This document shows, piece by piece, positions 17,406 through 27,740 of a DNA stretch of 64,000 bases. The stretch is from Gammaproteobacteria bacterium (GTDB taxonomy: Bacteria > Pseudomonadota > Gammaproteobacteria > Eutrophobiales > Eutrophobiaceae). A model generated the notes under the pieces. It did not search any database, was not told where the DNA came from, and saw only the letters and a program-made list of their open reading frames with translations. The stretch covers positions 470,609-534,608 of the forward strand of contig SCUJ01000008.1 of assembly GCA_004297165.1 (NCBI GenBank), given 5' to 3'. Positions within the stretch are counted from its first letter, which is position 1; each line of letters starts with the position of its first letter. The position numbers were made by a program, and so were the translations under genes.

Positions 17406-18344
17406 ATGTTCACCGAGTTGACTCGCTGGGCACAGGTCAGTCCGGCAGACGATTTCTGGGGCGCGATGACCATTCTGATTGTGCTTACCCTGGGCGGTTT
17501 TATCGGGGCGTTTTACTACTTTTCCCGCAAACGCATGATGGAGAACACTCCGACATCCAAGATACGTTCCGCAGCACAGGGTTTCGTGGAACTTGAAGGC
17601 CGGGGGCAATTACTCGATGGTCCGCCCATCATTGCTCCGCTATCCGGGATAACCAGTCTGTGGTTTTCATACGAGATAGAGGAGCATCGCGGATCAGGCA
17701 AGAACTCACGCTGGGTCACCGTTGAGAATGGCGTGAGTGATGGTCTCTTCCTCCTGAAGGATGACACCGGCCAGTGCATTATCGACCCGGATGGCGCCGT
17801 GGTTACGCCATCGGAGGTAAACATCTGGTATGGCAGTTCAAAACGCCCGTCATCCGGACCTCGAGTCAGGGGTAAGCGATGGTTTTCCTTCGGCATTGGC
17901 AGATTTCGCTATACGGAAAAACGCATTCATCCAAAAGAAGCTATCTACGCGATAGGGTTATTCAAGACTGTGGGCGGGGCGGGTATGGAGATTGATTTGG
18001 AAGCGGACCTGAAGGAACTTTTGAAGGAGTGGAAAAAGAATAGCGAGCTTTTGCTGGAACGCTTCGATCAAAACAAGGATGGACAGATAGGCATGGAGGA
18101 ATGGCAGAATGTACGGGAGGCAGCCCTGAAGGAGGTCACAAAAATGCAGGCCGAGCGTCACACTATCCCTCCAGTAAACACCCTGTCGAAGACCATGGAC
18201 AAACGCCGTTCTTTCATCATCTCGGCGGTGCCGCAACAAGTGCTCATCAAGCGTTTTCAAAATTACTCCGCAGGTTTGATATCCTTATTTTTCCTGGCCG
18301 GTTCTCTGGCGACATGGCTCATCAGTATCCGTACAAACAGCTAG
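17406..18344 (+). CDS. GIDE-domain membrane protein with an EF-hand loop
   Basis: The 312-residue protein has a membrane helix near residues 18-39, a GIDE-like domain (about 55-190, with GPPIIAPLSGITSLWFSYEIEE and DDTGQCIIDPDGA) and a C-terminal helix near 288-306. GIDE domains were named from the mitochondrial E3 ligase MUL1, but this protein has no RING finger, so ubiquitin ligase activity is not expected. Residues 221-232 form a textbook EF-hand loop (DQNKDGQIGMEE) inside a helical linker, suggesting Ca2+ binding. It follows lemA and overlaps nothing; the next gene starts 44 bp later. Confidence 0.78.
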   Translation: MFTELTRWAQVSPADDFWGAMTILIVLTLGGFIGAFYYFSRKRMMENTPTSKIRSAAQGFVELEGRGQLLDGPPIIAPLSGITSLWFSYEIEEHRGSGKNSRWVTVENGVSDGLFLLKDDTGQCIIDPDGAVVTPSEVNIWYGSSKRPSSGPRVRGKRWFSFGIGRFRYTEKRIHPKEAIYAIGLFKTVGGAGMEIDLEADLKELLKEWKKNSELLLERFDQNKDGQIGMEEWQNVREAALKEVTKMQAERHTIPPVNTLSKTMDKRRSFIISAVPQQVLIKRFQNYSAGLISLFFLAGSLATWLISIRTNS

Positions 18345-18388
18345 GGGCGGCTCGACCAAGTCAGGACACTACATTAAGGAGCATATGC

Positions 18389-19147
18389 ATGCATCAAGGC
18401 AGGACACTTATCCTGTATCTACTCATGATGTTCATTACCGCCACGGCCGCGGAAACGGCCCATATTACCAACGAGATACAAGTAGGATTGCATACAGATA
18501 AAACCGTCGATAGCCCAATTGTGAAATTGCTGCCTTCCGGCTCTGCTCTGGAGATCATAAAAAAGGACGGCAGCATGAGTTTTGTGCGTGACTCGACCGG
18601 CGCTACTGGCTGGCTGGATAATGCCTATCTTTTGACGGGACAACCAGACAGCCAGGATACACAGGACTTGCAGAAGAAGATTCGCGATCTGGAACAGCAA
18701 CTTCTCGCGGCAAACCGGATGGTTCAGGAAGGCGGTAAGGGAACGGCGCCTTTGTCTGGCGTGGAAACAGACTCGGAGTCGACCGCTGAGTTCGAGCAAC
18801 TGCAACAGGAACTCAATTCGGAACGCATTCGTAATGGGGAACTCCAGGTCGAATTGACGGAATTAAAGAAACACGTTGGCCAGAACAACGATAACAAATC
18901 TCTCTTCGACAAGATCCTGGCGCTGGAAGATGCCAACAAAAAACTTCGCATCCAGATCGACTCACTGCAGAGCGGAGATGGAACCAGTGGTGTCGCGATA
19001 ACTCCTCGGGATATCCAGACTGGATCCACGACCAATTGGAGGAGACTGTCGATCTATCTGGCTGTCACGTTGTTGGTTGGACTTGGACTTGGCGTGTATC
19101 TGATGGATTACCTCAACCGGCGACGTCATGGCGGATTCAGAATTTGA
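18389..19147 (+). CDS. Exported SH3 and membrane-anchor protein (YgiM/TIGR04211-like)
   Basis: The ATG at 18389 has AAGGAG seven bases upstream and gives 252 residues, starting with a signal peptide to about residue 20. A bacterial SH3b domain (about 25-85, VGLHTDKTVDSPIVKLLPSG and GATGWLDNAYL) is followed by a long coiled coil (about 90-195, Gln/Leu/Glu-rich). A C-terminal helix (WRRLSIYLAVTLLVGLGLGVY) and a basic tail anchor it. The SH3b domain would face the periplasm and may bind peptidoglycan. It is third after lemA and the GIDE protein on the same strand. Confidence 0.82.
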   Translation: MHQGRTLILYLLMMFITATAAETAHITNEIQVGLHTDKTVDSPIVKLLPSGSALEIIKKDGSMSFVRDSTGATGWLDNAYLLTGQPDSQDTQDLQKKIRDLEQQLLAANRMVQEGGKGTAPLSGVETDSESTAEFEQLQQELNSERIRNGELQVELTELKKHVGQNNDNKSLFDKILALEDANKKLRIQIDSLQSGDGTSGVAITPRDIQTGSTTNWRRLSIYLAVTLLVGLGLGVYLMDYLNRRRHGGFRI

Positions 19148-19201
19148 TCGCCATGCAAGTATTTCGATTCTGATTCCAGTACGCCCAGCAATACTCTACT
19201 C

Positions 19202-19993
19202 ATGAGCAGCCAGCATCGCGTGCTGAAAATCGGCACATGGAATGTCAATTCTCTCACTGTGCGTCTCACCCAGGTCATTGACTGGCTGAAACAGGAAGGA
19301 CCGGACATCCTAGCCCTACAGGAAACCAAGCTTGTCGATGAGCGCTTCCCTACCATGGCGTTTGTTGAACAGGGGTATCACGCGATATTTTCAGGCCAGA
19401 AGACCTACAATGGCGTAGCCATCCTCAGCAGGCAGCCCCCCGTGAAATGGGATACCGGGATGCCCGGTTTCACCGACCCGCAGAAACGGGTGATTCTAGG
19501 TGAATTTTCAGGAATTCAAATATTAAATTTGTACGTGCCTAACGGGTCAGAAGTCAGTTCGGATAAATATGCCTATAAACTCGATTGGCTCAGTCGTTTG
19601 AACACTTACATCGATGAATTGCACGGTCATGAAAAACCACTGGTTCTGTTGGGCGACTTAAACATCGCCCCCGAGGATATCGATGTCCATGACCCAAAGG
19701 CGTGGGAAGGGCAGGTACTCGTCAGCGCCCCAGAAAGGGCGGCGTTCGCTCGACTGCTGGGCCGAGGTCTGGCGGATTGTTACCGGCTGCATAACCAGCA
19801 ACCCGGTGGATTCTCCTGGTGGGATTACCGCGCCGGCAGTTTTCCTCGCAATCGGGGACTGCGAATTGACCATATCCTGGCATCACAAAATCTGGCATCC
19901 CGGTGTATTTCATGCACTATAGATACATCGCCCAGGAGAAGCGAACGCCCTTCTGATCATGCCCCGGTGATAGCAACCTTCAACCTGGAATGA
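19202..19993 (+). CDS. xthA: Exodeoxyribonuclease III
   Basis: This 263-residue EEP-fold nuclease acts as AP endonuclease and 3'-5' exonuclease in base excision repair. Motifs in order are WNVNSL, LQETK (catalytic Glu), YNGVAIL, GDLNIAPEDID (Asp/Asn), and SDHAPV with the catalytic His near the end. The start ATG at 19202 gives the normal length. It lies 54 bp after the SH3 gene and 103 bp before rpmE. Confidence 0.95.
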   Translation: MSSQHRVLKIGTWNVNSLTVRLTQVIDWLKQEGPDILALQETKLVDERFPTMAFVEQGYHAIFSGQKTYNGVAILSRQPPVKWDTGMPGFTDPQKRVILGEFSGIQILNLYVPNGSEVSSDKYAYKLDWLSRLNTYIDELHGHEKPLVLLGDLNIAPEDIDVHDPKAWEGQVLVSAPERAAFARLLGRGLADCYRLHNQQPGGFSWWDYRAGSFPRNRGLRIDHILASQNLASRCISCTIDTSPRRSERPSDHAPVIATFNLE

Positions 19994-20096
19994 TGTCGAG
20001 CAACTCTTGTAGTGGTTTGCATAAGCCTCTGGTTTCGAATAAACTCTCGCCCCCTGCAAATCGGGCCTTATCTTCCTGCAATCACCAGGACTTACC

Positions 20097-20321
20097 ATGA
20101 AAAGCGATATACATCCGGAATACTCTGAAATCGAGATCGTCTGTAGTTGCGGCAATACCTTCAAGACACGCTCAACACACGCCGAAAATCTGCATATCGA
20201 AGTCTGTTCACAATGCCACCCTTTCTACACCGGTAAACAAAAGATGGTGGATACGGCAGGCCGCGTGGATAAATTCCGCCGAAAATATGGGATACAAGGG
20301 CAGTCCACATCATCAAGTTAG
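20097..20321 (+). CDS. rpmE: 50S ribosomal protein L31, zinc-binding form
   Basis: The 74-residue protein starts MKSDIHPEY and has the zinc ligands C16, C18, C37 and C40. It is the C+ type, which is replaced by a zinc-free paralogue in many bacteria during zinc limitation. A serine-rich tail ends it. A hairpin lies five bases after the stop. Confidence 0.95.
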   Translation: MKSDIHPEYSEIEIVCSCGNTFKTRSTHAENLHIEVCSQCHPFYTGKQKMVDTAGRVDKFRRKYGIQGQSTSSS

Positions 20322-20325
20322 TATC

Positions 20326-20351
20326 GTAAGCTCAGACAATTTCGAGCTTAC
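20326..20351 (+). terminator. Hairpin after rpmE
   Basis: GTAAGCTC (20326-20333) and GAGCTTAC (20344-20351) form a perfect eight-pair stem with a ten-base loop directly after the rpmE stop. No T-run follows, so it may be a weak terminator or an mRNA 3' end stabiliser. Confidence 0.4.
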
Positions 20352-20485
20352 TGAACTTAACTCATTGCTCCAAAAGACCTAAGTTCCTTATCCACATTTT
20401 TTGTGGATAACTTTGTGGATGAAATGCGAACATCGGTCTGTGACTGGCATTAATATAGGGACTATTACAAAACTGTCAAAAATTA

Positions 20486-20518
20486 TGCAAATATATTTTT
20501 GCATATACTACATGTAGT
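20486..20518. promoter_or_regulatory. Two adjacent palindromes
   Basis: TGCAAATATATTTTTGCA (20486-20503) is an imperfect palindrome. It is followed at 20507-20518 by the perfect 12-base palindrome ACTACATGTAGT. Such spacing is typical of operators, but I cannot name a regulator. They stand just upstream of the structured segment at 20524-20585. Confidence 0.35.
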
Positions 20519-20523
20519 TATAC

Positions 20524-20585
20524 CTGAGTATGCGCCTTTGCGGGGAGTTTGTACCAAACAAGCCACAATCAATCTCCCATCTCAG
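20524..20585 (+). other. Putative structured RNA segment
   Basis: Nested complementary segments are visible: CTGAG (20524-20528) with CTCAG (20581-20585), enclosing GGGAG (20543-20547) with CTCCC (20574-20578), and GTTTG (20547-20551) with CAAAC (20555-20559) around a TAC loop. No ORF covers the area. With the terminator at 20721-20776 it could belong to a small non-coding RNA. It does not match a family that I recognise (not 6S, tmRNA or RNase P). Confidence 0.3.
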
Positions 20586-20720
20586 TCCATATTGTGTATA
20601 AAAACAGAGGAAGTAACGTTCACAAGGAACCAGTACAGGGTAAATGTGTCATAAAAAATACAGTCGATTGCCGTAACTTATACTTCGCAATCGTGGCCCC
20701 GGCCAGCATGACGGGTGCTT

Positions 20721-20776
20721 GACCCCGGTAATAATCCCCTGACCCCCCCATCATTCATTACCGGGGTCTTTTTTTT
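20721..20776 (+). terminator. Rho-independent terminator
   Basis: GACCCCGGTAAT (20721-20732) pairs perfectly with ATTACCGGGGTC (20757-20768), followed by a run of eight T. It works only for plus-strand transcripts: engB is on the other strand, and rpmE ends 400 bp upstream. So it may close an unannotated transcript in this 482 bp gap. Confidence 0.85.
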
Positions 20777-20803
20777 CTTATCCTTAGGTATCGCTGCTCC
20801 GAC

Positions 20804-21406
20804 TCAGCGTCGATCCAGCAGATGAGCCGTTATCCAGTTTCTCAATTCATCAATTCCCGTCTTTTTCAGGACGGAGAAAAGTTGAACAGATACCTCACGG
20901 GATTTTGAACCCTTTTTGATCTTTTGCAGAACACCGTGCGACGCGCCACGGCTCATCTTATCGGCCTTGTTCAGCAGCACGTGGACTGGAAGATCGACCG
21001 CCTGACACCACTCCAGCAGTAACCGGTCCGAATCGCACAACTCCCTGCGAATATCTGTAATCAACACCAAACCCGTGAGCGACTCCCTGGTAGATAAGTA
21101 GTTGTTCATGGTTTTATCCCAGTATTCGCGCAGATTTTTCGGGACCCTGGCATAACCATACCCAGGCAAATCCACCAATCGCACTGCCTCCCCAAGGGCA
21201 AAGCTGTTCATAGTCCGGGTTCTGCCAGGAGTCCTGCTGATGCGCGCCAGACCTTTGTGATCCGTAATCAGATTGAGCACGCTCGATTTTCCGGAATTGG
21301 ATCGCCCTGCAAAAGCGACTTCCCTGCCCTTATCCACGGGGAGTTGGGCGAGGGTATGCGCACTGGTTAGAAATTCGGCTTGTCTAAAATCCAGTGAGAG
21401 AGTCAT
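20804..21406 (-). CDS. engB: Ribosome biogenesis GTPase EngB/YsxC
   Basis: This 200-residue GTPase is needed for large-subunit ribosome assembly. G1 is GRSNSGKSS (residues 34-42), G3 is DLPG (79-82) in the family hallmark DLPGYGYA, and G4 is NKADK (146-150). It is divergent from the cytochrome c4 gene across 114 bp, a common gammaproteobacterial arrangement. Confidence 0.95.
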   Translation of the reverse strand: MTLSLDFRQAEFLTSAHTLAQLPVDKGREVAFAGRSNSGKSSVLNLITDHKGLARISRTPGRTRTMNSFALGEAVRLVDLPGYGYARVPKNLREYWDKTMNNYLSTRESLTGLVLITDIRRELCDSDRLLLEWCQAVDLPVHVLLNKADKMSRGASHGVLQKIKKGSKSREVSVQLFSVLKKTGIDELRNWITAHLLDRR

Positions 21407-21520
21407 CGGTAGTTGAGAACAGTAATTAAGAGGGCCATATTTTCAATATTTCCGGTAAAATGGCATGATAAAATGACAGTTGCAATACACACCTCATATA
21501 ACAAAGTAGGAACTCCAGGA

Positions 21521-22129
21521 ATGTTCAAGTTTATAACCACGATCCTTGCCGTATTTTCCCTTATATATTCGACCGCCGCGAATTCGGCGGGCGATCCCGC
21601 GGCAGGGCAGCAAAAATCGGCGATCTGCGCCGCCTGCCATGGCGCTGATGGTAACAGTGTGGTGGCGGCGTGGCCCAGTATCGCCGGCCAGCATCAGGAT
21701 TACTTTCTAAAACAAATGCTGGATATTCAGAAAGGTGTCCGGAAAAACGATCAGATGGCGCCAATCATCGCCGCCATGACCGAACAGGATTTTCAGGATC
21801 TGGCCGCCTACTTTTCCGGTCAGGTAGCACAGCCCAAAGAGGCTGCGCCTGAAACTATAGAAATGGGCGAGCGGATCTACCGCGCAGGCAATAACGAGAC
21901 CGGCCTGGCGGCCTGCATGGCCTGTCATGGGCCAAACGGCATCGGCAATTCGCCGGCCTCGTTTCCCGCGGTACGCGGACAACAGGCGGAATATACAACC
22001 CTGTCGCTCAAGGCCTATCGATCGGGAGAACGGGCCAACGATCAGAACGCCATCATGCGCGACATCGCGGCCAAGATGACCGATGCGGAGATCGCCGCTG
22101 TCGCCAATTACATCATGGGACTGAACTGA
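21521..22129 (+). CDS. Cytochrome c4, diheme
   Basis: The ATG at 21521 begins a signal peptide (cleaved near residue 23, after NSA) and gives 202 residues. Two heme c sites are visible: C36-A-A-C39-H40 and C132-M-A-C135-H136, in two homologous domains as expected for cytochrome c4. Methionines at 79 and near 187 are candidate distal ligands. It is a periplasmic electron carrier to terminal oxidases. An upstream ORF start at 21413 would put a charged extension before the signal and is rejected. Confidence 0.93.
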   Translation: MFKFITTILAVFSLIYSTAANSAGDPAAGQQKSAICAACHGADGNSVVAAWPSIAGQHQDYFLKQMLDIQKGVRKNDQMAPIIAAMTEQDFQDLAAYFSGQVAQPKEAAPETIEMGERIYRAGNNETGLAACMACHGPNGIGNSPASFPAVRGQQAEYTTLSLKAYRSGERANDQNAIMRDIAAKMTDAEIAAVANYIMGLN

Positions 22130-22203
22130 TCTGCCTACTCGTGAATCTTTTCGGGTCTGACAGATCTAAAGAAAACCCATCAACCCAGCAAGGAATAACT
22201 ACC

Positions 22204-22830
22204 ATGCGATATTTACGGCCTGTGGTCCTCTCCCTGTTAATCCCCGTGCTCTCGCTGGTCTCGCCGGGTCTTTCGGCGCAGTCGTCCGCAGAAACATACA
22301 AGGAACTCAAACCGGCGCAACCAACGCGAAGCGGCGATAAGGTTGAGGTACTCGAGGTATTCTTCTACGGTTGCGTACACTGCTACAACCTCGAACCCTT
22401 CGTCAGACAATGGATCGAGACCAAGCCCGACAATGTCGCATTCTATCGCATGCCCATCGTCTTCCGGGAAGACTACAAACCCCTGGCGCAGGCCTTTTAC
22501 ACCGCGGAGAAAATGGGCGTTCTCGATAAAGTTCATGAACAACTTTTCAGCGCCATCCACAAGGATCGTGCGCAGTTGTTCACTGAAGCCCCGTTAAAGG
22601 AATTTTTCGTGGCACAGGGGATTAACGGGGATGAATTCACCAGGGTCTATAATTCGGCGGAGATCTCCACCAAGGTCACGCAGGCGGAGGTCATGGCACG
22701 AAGATACATGATCTCCTCGATCCCCACCGTAATCGTCAATGGAAAATATCTGACCAGCCCGGCAATGGCGGGGGGGCAACGGGAACTCTTTACGGTAATC
22801 GACCAACTGGTCGGTAAGGAGTCGCACTAA
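22204..22830 (+). CDS. dsbA: Thiol:disulfide interchange protein DsbA
   Basis: The ATG at 22204 (AAGGAA upstream) begins a signal peptide ending near AQS; the total is 208 residues. The thioredoxin-fold active site is C57-V-H-C60 in FFYGCVHC, and the cis-proline loop is SIPTVIVNGKY. It oxidises cysteines of exported proteins, including those of cytochrome c maturation, which fits its position 74 bp after cytochrome c4. Its last 41 bases overlap the convergent glgA gene. Confidence 0.94.
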   Translation: MRYLRPVVLSLLIPVLSLVSPGLSAQSSAETYKELKPAQPTRSGDKVEVLEVFFYGCVHCYNLEPFVRQWIETKPDNVAFYRMPIVFREDYKPLAQAFYTAEKMGVLDKVHEQLFSAIHKDRAQLFTEAPLKEFFVAQGINGDEFTRVYNSAEISTKVTQAEVMARRYMISSIPTVIVNGKYLTSPAMAGGQRELFTVIDQLVGKESH

Positions 22831-24274
22831 TCAAATCGGCAAACAAACGCGCATAGCCTCTGGCGCTGTTTTGCCAACTGAAATCCTTCTGCATGGCTGA
22901 AGTGACCAACCTCTGCCATGCGCGGGCATCGCCCCGGCGCATGGCAAGCGCCCGCCGCACTGCCGTCACCAGACTGCTCGTGGCAGGCTCCTGAAATTGA
23001 AATCCCGTCGCTGTCCCGTCCTTCAAGGATTGATCATCGACATCGGTGATTGTATCCGCCAGTCCGCCGGTTGCGCACACCACCGGGATACAACCATAAC
23101 GGAGGGCATATAGTTGTGTCAGCCCGCAGGGTTCAAACCGCGAAGGCATGAGCAACAAATCGGCGCTGGCCTGGATGCGGTGCGCCAAACCCTCGTCGAA
23201 ATACAGGCAAACCGACATCTGTCCGGCCCTCGCGCTGGCCGCCGTCAGCAACGCAGTCTCAAAACCTGATTCCCCCGTGCCCAGTACGACCAGTTGCAGA
23301 TCGTTATCGGGCAACAAATCCGCCAGACCAAAGAGTATCAAATCGGTGCCTTTCTGCCCGGTAAGCCTGCTGATATGGGCAAGAATTATGGCCTCGGGAT
23401 CCCGGTTCAGGCCCAGTTCCTCCTGCAGTTCGAGTTTGTTCAGCCTCCGCTTCTCCAAGCTGTCTATCCAATAGTGATGCCAGATGTGCGTATCATTGCG
23501 CGGATCCCAGTACCGATAATCGACACCGTTCAGAATCCCTGTCAATTGCTCCCGTCGATTCGACAGCAAGCCATCCATCCCACAACCGTATTCGGGCGTG
23601 GTGATCTCCTCGGCGTAACGCGGACTGACGGTTATCAATCGATCGGCGTAAACCAACCCACCCTTTATGAATGACATATTGCCGTAGAACTCCAGCGCAT
23701 CGGGTGACCAGAAGCCGGCCGGCAGCCGCAAGGATCGAAACAATTCGTAAGGAAAGATCCCCTGATAAGCGAGATTGTGGATAGTGAACACAACAGGCAG
23801 GCGACTGCCGCCGGCCTTGAGGAGCGCCGGCGCCAGCCCGGTATGCCAGTCATTGCATTGCAGCAGATCGGGACGCCAATGCAGTCCGGTTTGATTCAAG
23901 GCCATTGCCACAATCACCCTGCAGAACTGTGCATAACGCAGGGCATTATCCGGCCAGTCGGCCCCGCTCGAGTCTGTGTAAGGTCCGCCGGGCCGGTCAT
24001 ACAATTCCGGAATATCCACCAGATAGACGGGCACCTGACTGTCTGGCAGGGTGACTTGCAATATCCGGTAGCGTATTCCCGCTTCCGGCAGACTGGTCTC
24101 GGCGCAGACCCGGTATTCATGAATCTGGCTTAATATCGAACGATAGGCAGGCATCACGATCCGTACATCGATCCCCGACTCGTTCAGGGCCATGGGCAGA
24201 TAACACGCCACGTCCGCGAGACCGCCGGTTTTGACCCAGGGAAAAACCTCACTCACGGCAAACAACACGCTCAT
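22790..24274 (-). CDS. glgA: Glycogen synthase (ADP-glucose)
   Basis: GlgA (494 residues, GT5 family) adds glucose from ADP-glucose to growing alpha-1,4-glucan. The N-terminal KTGGLADV loop binds ADP-glucose; HNLAYQG and the C-terminal EX7E-type motif [13 protein letters not shown] are present. The ATG overlaps the glgB stop (ATGA). Its 3' end overlaps dsbA on the other strand by 41 bp. Confidence 0.95.
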   Translation of the reverse strand: MSVLFAVSEVFPWVKTGGLADVACYLPMALNESGIDVRIVMPAYRSILSQIHEYRVCAETSLPEAGIRYRILQVTLPDSQVPVYLVDIPELYDRPGGPYTDSSGADWPDNALRYAQFCRVIVAMALNQTGLHWRPDLLQCNDWHTGLAPALLKAGGSRLPVVFTIHNLAYQGIFPYELFRSLRLPAGFWSPDALEFYGNMSFIKGGLVYADRLITVSPRYAEEITTPEYGCGMDGLLSNRREQLTGILNGVDYRYWDPRNDTHIWHHYWIDSLEKRRLNKLELQEELGLNRDPEAIILAHISRLTGQKGTDLILFGLADLLPDNDLQLVVLGTGESGFETALLTAASARAGQMSVCLYFDEGLAHRIQASADLLLMPSRFEPCGLTQLYALRYGCIPVVCATGGLADTITDVDDQSLKDGTATGFQFQEPATSSLVTAVRRALAMRRGDARAWQRLVTSAMQKDFSWQNSARGYARLFADLISATPYRPVGRLP

Positions 24275-26472
24275 GACACCCGTTCCAGAATCAAACCCCC
24301 GAGCGGGGGCAGCTTCAAGGTGATCGAGTCCTGACGGCCCATCCAGGGAATTGTTGTGCTTTGCACGCCATCGCTGTTGCCGATATCCCCGCCGCCGTAG
24401 AAACGCGAATCGGAATTGAAGAGTTCCCGGTAGTAACCAGACGCCGGCACTCCGAGACGGTAGTCATGCCTGGGTACCGGAGTGAAGTTCAGGACAATGA
24501 CCAGCACGGCAGAGTCCCCTCGCCGCAAATAACTCAGCACCGACTGGGAGGCGTCATGACAATCGATCCACTCGAAACCCTCCTGTTTAAAGTCATATTG
24601 GTGCAGTGGCGCCCGCTCGACATACAAGCGATTGAGCGCCGCGATCAGGTCCCTGATTTGTGCATGAGCCGTGATCCCGAGGAGCTCCCAATTCAAAGGG
24701 CTGTCGCTCGACCATTCATTCCACTGCGCGAGTTCGTTGCCCATGAACAGGAGTTTTTTACCCGGATAGGTGTACATGTAGGTATACAGGAGGCGGAGAT
24801 TGGCGAATCGCTGCCACTCGTCTCCCGGCATTTTTCTCAGCATCGATCCCTTGCCGTGCACCACCTCATCATGGGAAAACGGCAGGATGAAATTTTCGTG
24901 AAATGCGTAGAGCAGCCCGAAGGTGAGCTGCTCATGATGATAAAGCCGATGGATCGGGTCCTTGGTCAGGTACATGAGGGTATCGTGCATCCATCCCATG
25001 TTCCATTTCATGGAGAAACCGAGCCCGCCGACCCAGGGCGGGCGGGTGACCTGTGGCCACGCGGTCGATTCCTCCGCGATTGTCACTACACCCGGGTAAG
25101 TCCCCAACAACCGGCTGTTGAGATCGCGCAGGAAATCGATCGCCTCGAGATTTTCGTTGCCGCCGTACTGGTTAGGCAGCCATTCGCCTGCCTTGCGCGA
25201 ATAATCCAGATATAACATCGAGGCCACGGCATCCACCCGCAGACCGTCGAGATGAAATTCGTCGACCCAGTAAAAGGCATTCGAGATCAGAAAATCCCTG
25301 ACCTCGTTGCGGCTGTAGTTGAAGATGAGCGTGCCCCAGTCGCGATGTTCCCCCCGGCGCGGATCGTCGTGTTCATAGAGCGGGGTGCCGTCATAGCGCG
25401 CCAGGGCATGATCATCCTTCGGAAAGTGTCCGGCCACCCAGTCGAGAATGACGCCGATGTTGTGGCAATGGCAGAGATCCACGAAATAACGGAAATCGTC
25501 CGCGCCGCCGAAGCGGCTGGTGGGTGCGAAGAAACCGGTGGTCTGGTAACCCCAGGAGGCATCCAGGGGATGTTCGGTCACGGGCAGCAATTCCACATGG
25601 GTGAAACCGAGTTCCGCCAGATAAGGGACGAGCTGCCCGGCGAGTTCCCGGTAATTGAGGAACCCGCCGTCCCCGGCGCGGCGCCAGGAACCGAGATGCA
25701 ACTCGTAGATGGTCATCGGTTCGTGCAACCAGTCGCGTCGCGCTCGCCGTTCGAGCCAGTCCCCGTCGCGCCAATGCCAGCGGCTTGCGGCTGGCACGAT
25801 GCTGGCGTTCGCCGGACGCATCTCGAAGGCCCGGCCATAGGGATCGGCCTTTAGCAGGATGGCGCCGGCATCCCGGTTACGGATCTCGAATTTGTAGCGG
25901 TTGCCCGGCTCTATGCCCGGTATGAAGATCTCCCAGATCCCGGTGCTGCTGCGCACGTTCATCGGGTGCCAGCGGCCATCCCAGGCATTGAAATCCCCCA
26001 CCACGCTGACGCGGCTCGCATTCGGCGCCCAGGTGGCGAAATGTACGCCCTCGATCCCGTCAACGCTGGTCAAGTTGGCGCCGAGTATGCGATAGGCCTG
26101 CTGATGCCGGCCTTCATGAAAGATATGCATATCGAAATCGCCGATGAGCGGCGGGAAGGCGTAGGGTTCATAACGGAGGTGGGAATTGCCCGCGCGATCG
26201 AGCCAACGGATGCGAAAATGTTTTGGCAGGCGTTCGGCAGGGCCGGACCATTGAAAGAGGTCCGTTTCTCCATGGCGTTGCATGGCCTCTCCCGTTTCGA
26301 TCAGCGTCACCTCAAGGGCGCCGGGAACCAGACAGCGTGCCGTTACTGTTTTTCCGTCGCCGTGACCGTGCCTGCCGAGGATCGATCCGGGGTAGTGATG
26401 ATTCGTGTGGAGCAGGCGATCCAGTTCCTGGCGCGGGATGGATTCGCTCACGTTCGCGATTTTCCGCGTCAT
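24271..26472 (-). CDS. glgB: 1,4-alpha-glucan branching enzyme
   Basis: GlgB (733 residues, GH13_9) makes the alpha-1,6 branches of glycogen. N-terminal carbohydrate-binding modules (about 1-210) precede the catalytic barrel. Catalytic residues lie in [12 protein letters not shown] (Asp nucleophile), [10 protein letters not shown] (Glu acid) and [15 protein letters not shown] (Asp stabiliser). It overlaps glk and glgA by four bases each, so the three are co-translated. Confidence 0.96.
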   Translation of the reverse strand: MTRKIANVSESIPRQELDRLLHTNHHYPGSILGRHGHGDGKTVTARCLVPGALEVTLIETGEAMQRHGETDLFQWSGPAERLPKHFRIRWLDRAGNSHLRYEPYAFPPLIGDFDMHIFHEGRHQQAYRILGANLTSVDGIEGVHFATWAPNASRVSVVGDFNAWDGRWHPMNVRSSTGIWEIFIPGIEPGNRYKFEIRNRDAGAILLKADPYGRAFEMRPANASIVPAASRWHWRDGDWLERRARRDWLHEPMTIYELHLGSWRRAGDGGFLNYRELAGQLVPYLAELGFTHVELLPVTEHPLDASWGYQTTGFFAPTSRFGGADDFRYFVDLCHCHNIGVILDWVAGHFPKDDHALARYDGTPLYEHDDPRRGEHRDWGTLIFNYSRNEVRDFLISNAFYWVDEFHLDGLRVDAVASMLYLDYSRKAGEWLPNQYGGNENLEAIDFLRDLNSRLLGTYPGVVTIAEESTAWPQVTRPPWVGGLGFSMKWNMGWMHDTLMYLTKDPIHRLYHHEQLTFGLLYAFHENFILPFSHDEVVHGKGSMLRKMPGDEWQRFANLRLLYTYMYTYPGKKLLFMGNELAQWNEWSSDSPLNWELLGITAHAQIRDLIAALNRLYVERAPLHQYDFKQEGFEWIDCHDASQSVLSYLRRGDSAVLVIVLNFTPVPRHDYRLGVPASGYYRELFNSDSRFYGGGDIGNSDGVQSTTIPWMGRQDSITLKLPPLGGLILERVS

Positions 26473-27509
26473 AAGTCGTCGATCAGCCCCGCGTATTCGG
26501 CGGCGATCATCGCGGCGCCCGCCAGATTGACGTCCGTGGTGGTCATATATACCGGAAAGATCTTCAGCCAGTCCGCTCGCACCGGATTTTCATGGAATGC
26601 CCGCAGGAATCCGCTCTCCCGGATCAGGGCCAGGTTCTGCCGGGTCGATTCCCCCGCCAGAAAGACGCCGCCGAAGGCCTGAAATCCCAACGCGAGCAGT
26701 TGGGCGAGACTGCCCGCGCATCGATAGAAGATCTCCAGCGCGGCGCGACAGAGAACATCCTTCGCTCCCGCACGGTTTGCGATCGCCGCCGCCGACATGA
26801 CTTCGACCGATTCCGCGTCGTGCGCCGCATGCCGCCCAAGGCAGGCGTAGATGCGTTCAAGTCCCCGGCCGGAAATAAAATCCTCCCAGGACGGCCGCCC
26901 GCCAGGGATTTCGTCCCGCAGCGCCGCCAGAACCGCCGCCTGCTCGGCATCAAGCTCGGGGATGGGTGTATGTTGCAGCTCGCAGGAGACGGTAACCAGA
27001 CGCCGGCCGCGTCCGGGTATGGGATCCTCCAGCACGCCGGCCACGCCGGTTCCGGTGCCCGGCATGAGGATAACGGAGTTCTTCCTGCGTCCGGCCTGTT
27101 GCCCGTCGCCTGGCGCCAGCGTCATCAAATCTATCTCAGCCAGTTTTCGGTGGTGGGCCGCCACGCTCGCGGCCGCGGCCTCCATGTCATTCACCATCAC
27201 GGTGTGATCCACGGGCAGGCCGCACTCCGCGAGCTCCGCGAGATGCAGATCGGGGACACCCTCCCAGTTCGTCATGGATACCGAGACATCCGTCATTGGA
27301 CCCGCGCAACAAAATACGGCTTGGCGAGGCTGGCGTTCAAGCTCATCGATTGTCTCGCCGAGATATCCGAGGAACGATTGTTTGCGGGAGACCCGCGCTG
27401 TCCGGTTCAGGATGACGCGCGGCGATCGCAGCATGTCCGGCGCAAGCTGTATCACGCGGATTCGGGTATTCGTCCCGCCGACATCCGCGAGCAATACTGT
27501 CTCATTCAT
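26469..27509 (-). CDS. glk: Glucokinase
   Basis: Glucokinase phosphorylates glucose to glucose 6-phosphate. The chosen ATG (27507-27509) gives 346 residues, beginning [17 protein letters not shown], the phosphate-binding DxGGT loop at the expected place. A longer ORF from 27578 adds 23 unsupported residues. [11 protein letters not shown] and [10 protein letters not shown] fit the ASKHA fold. Coupling to glgB and glgA implies recycling of free glucose released by glycogen breakdown. Confidence 0.9.
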   Translation of the reverse strand: MNETVLLADVGGTNTRIRVIQLAPDMLRSPRVILNRTARVSRKQSFLGYLGETIDELERQPRQAVFCCAGPMTDVSVSMTNWEGVPDLHLAELAECGLPVDHTVMVNDMEAAAASVAAHHRKLAEIDLMTLAPGDGQQAGRRKNSVILMPGTGTGVAGVLEDPIPGRGRRLVTVSCELQHTPIPELDAEQAAVLAALRDEIPGGRPSWEDFISGRGLERIYACLGRHAAHDAESVEVMSAAAIANRAGAKDVLCRAALEIFYRCAGSLAQLLALGFQAFGGVFLAGESTRQNLALIRESGFLRAFHENPVRADWLKIFPVYMTTTDVNLAGAAMIAAEYAGLIDDL

Positions 27510-27740
27510 ATTCGATGGATATCCCGCCACGCTGCATCGGGAAATCTTATCATGTAACTCGCCGCTTGTTGTCCGCAATTGCCGGGGACGCGCGACGCCC
27601 GTATGAAAACAGTTGATCGAGGGCCGGACTGTGAATCAGAATATCGAATGTGACCACTCTGAAGTTATGCGGAACCGGCAGGAACGCCAGATGGAATCTA
27701 CGACCGCACAGAGCCCATTAACCTTCAAGAACACCGGACG

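Noticed and set aside
17406..18344. GIDE protein as an E3 ubiquitin ligase
   Set aside because: It lacks a RING finger and the host is bacterial.
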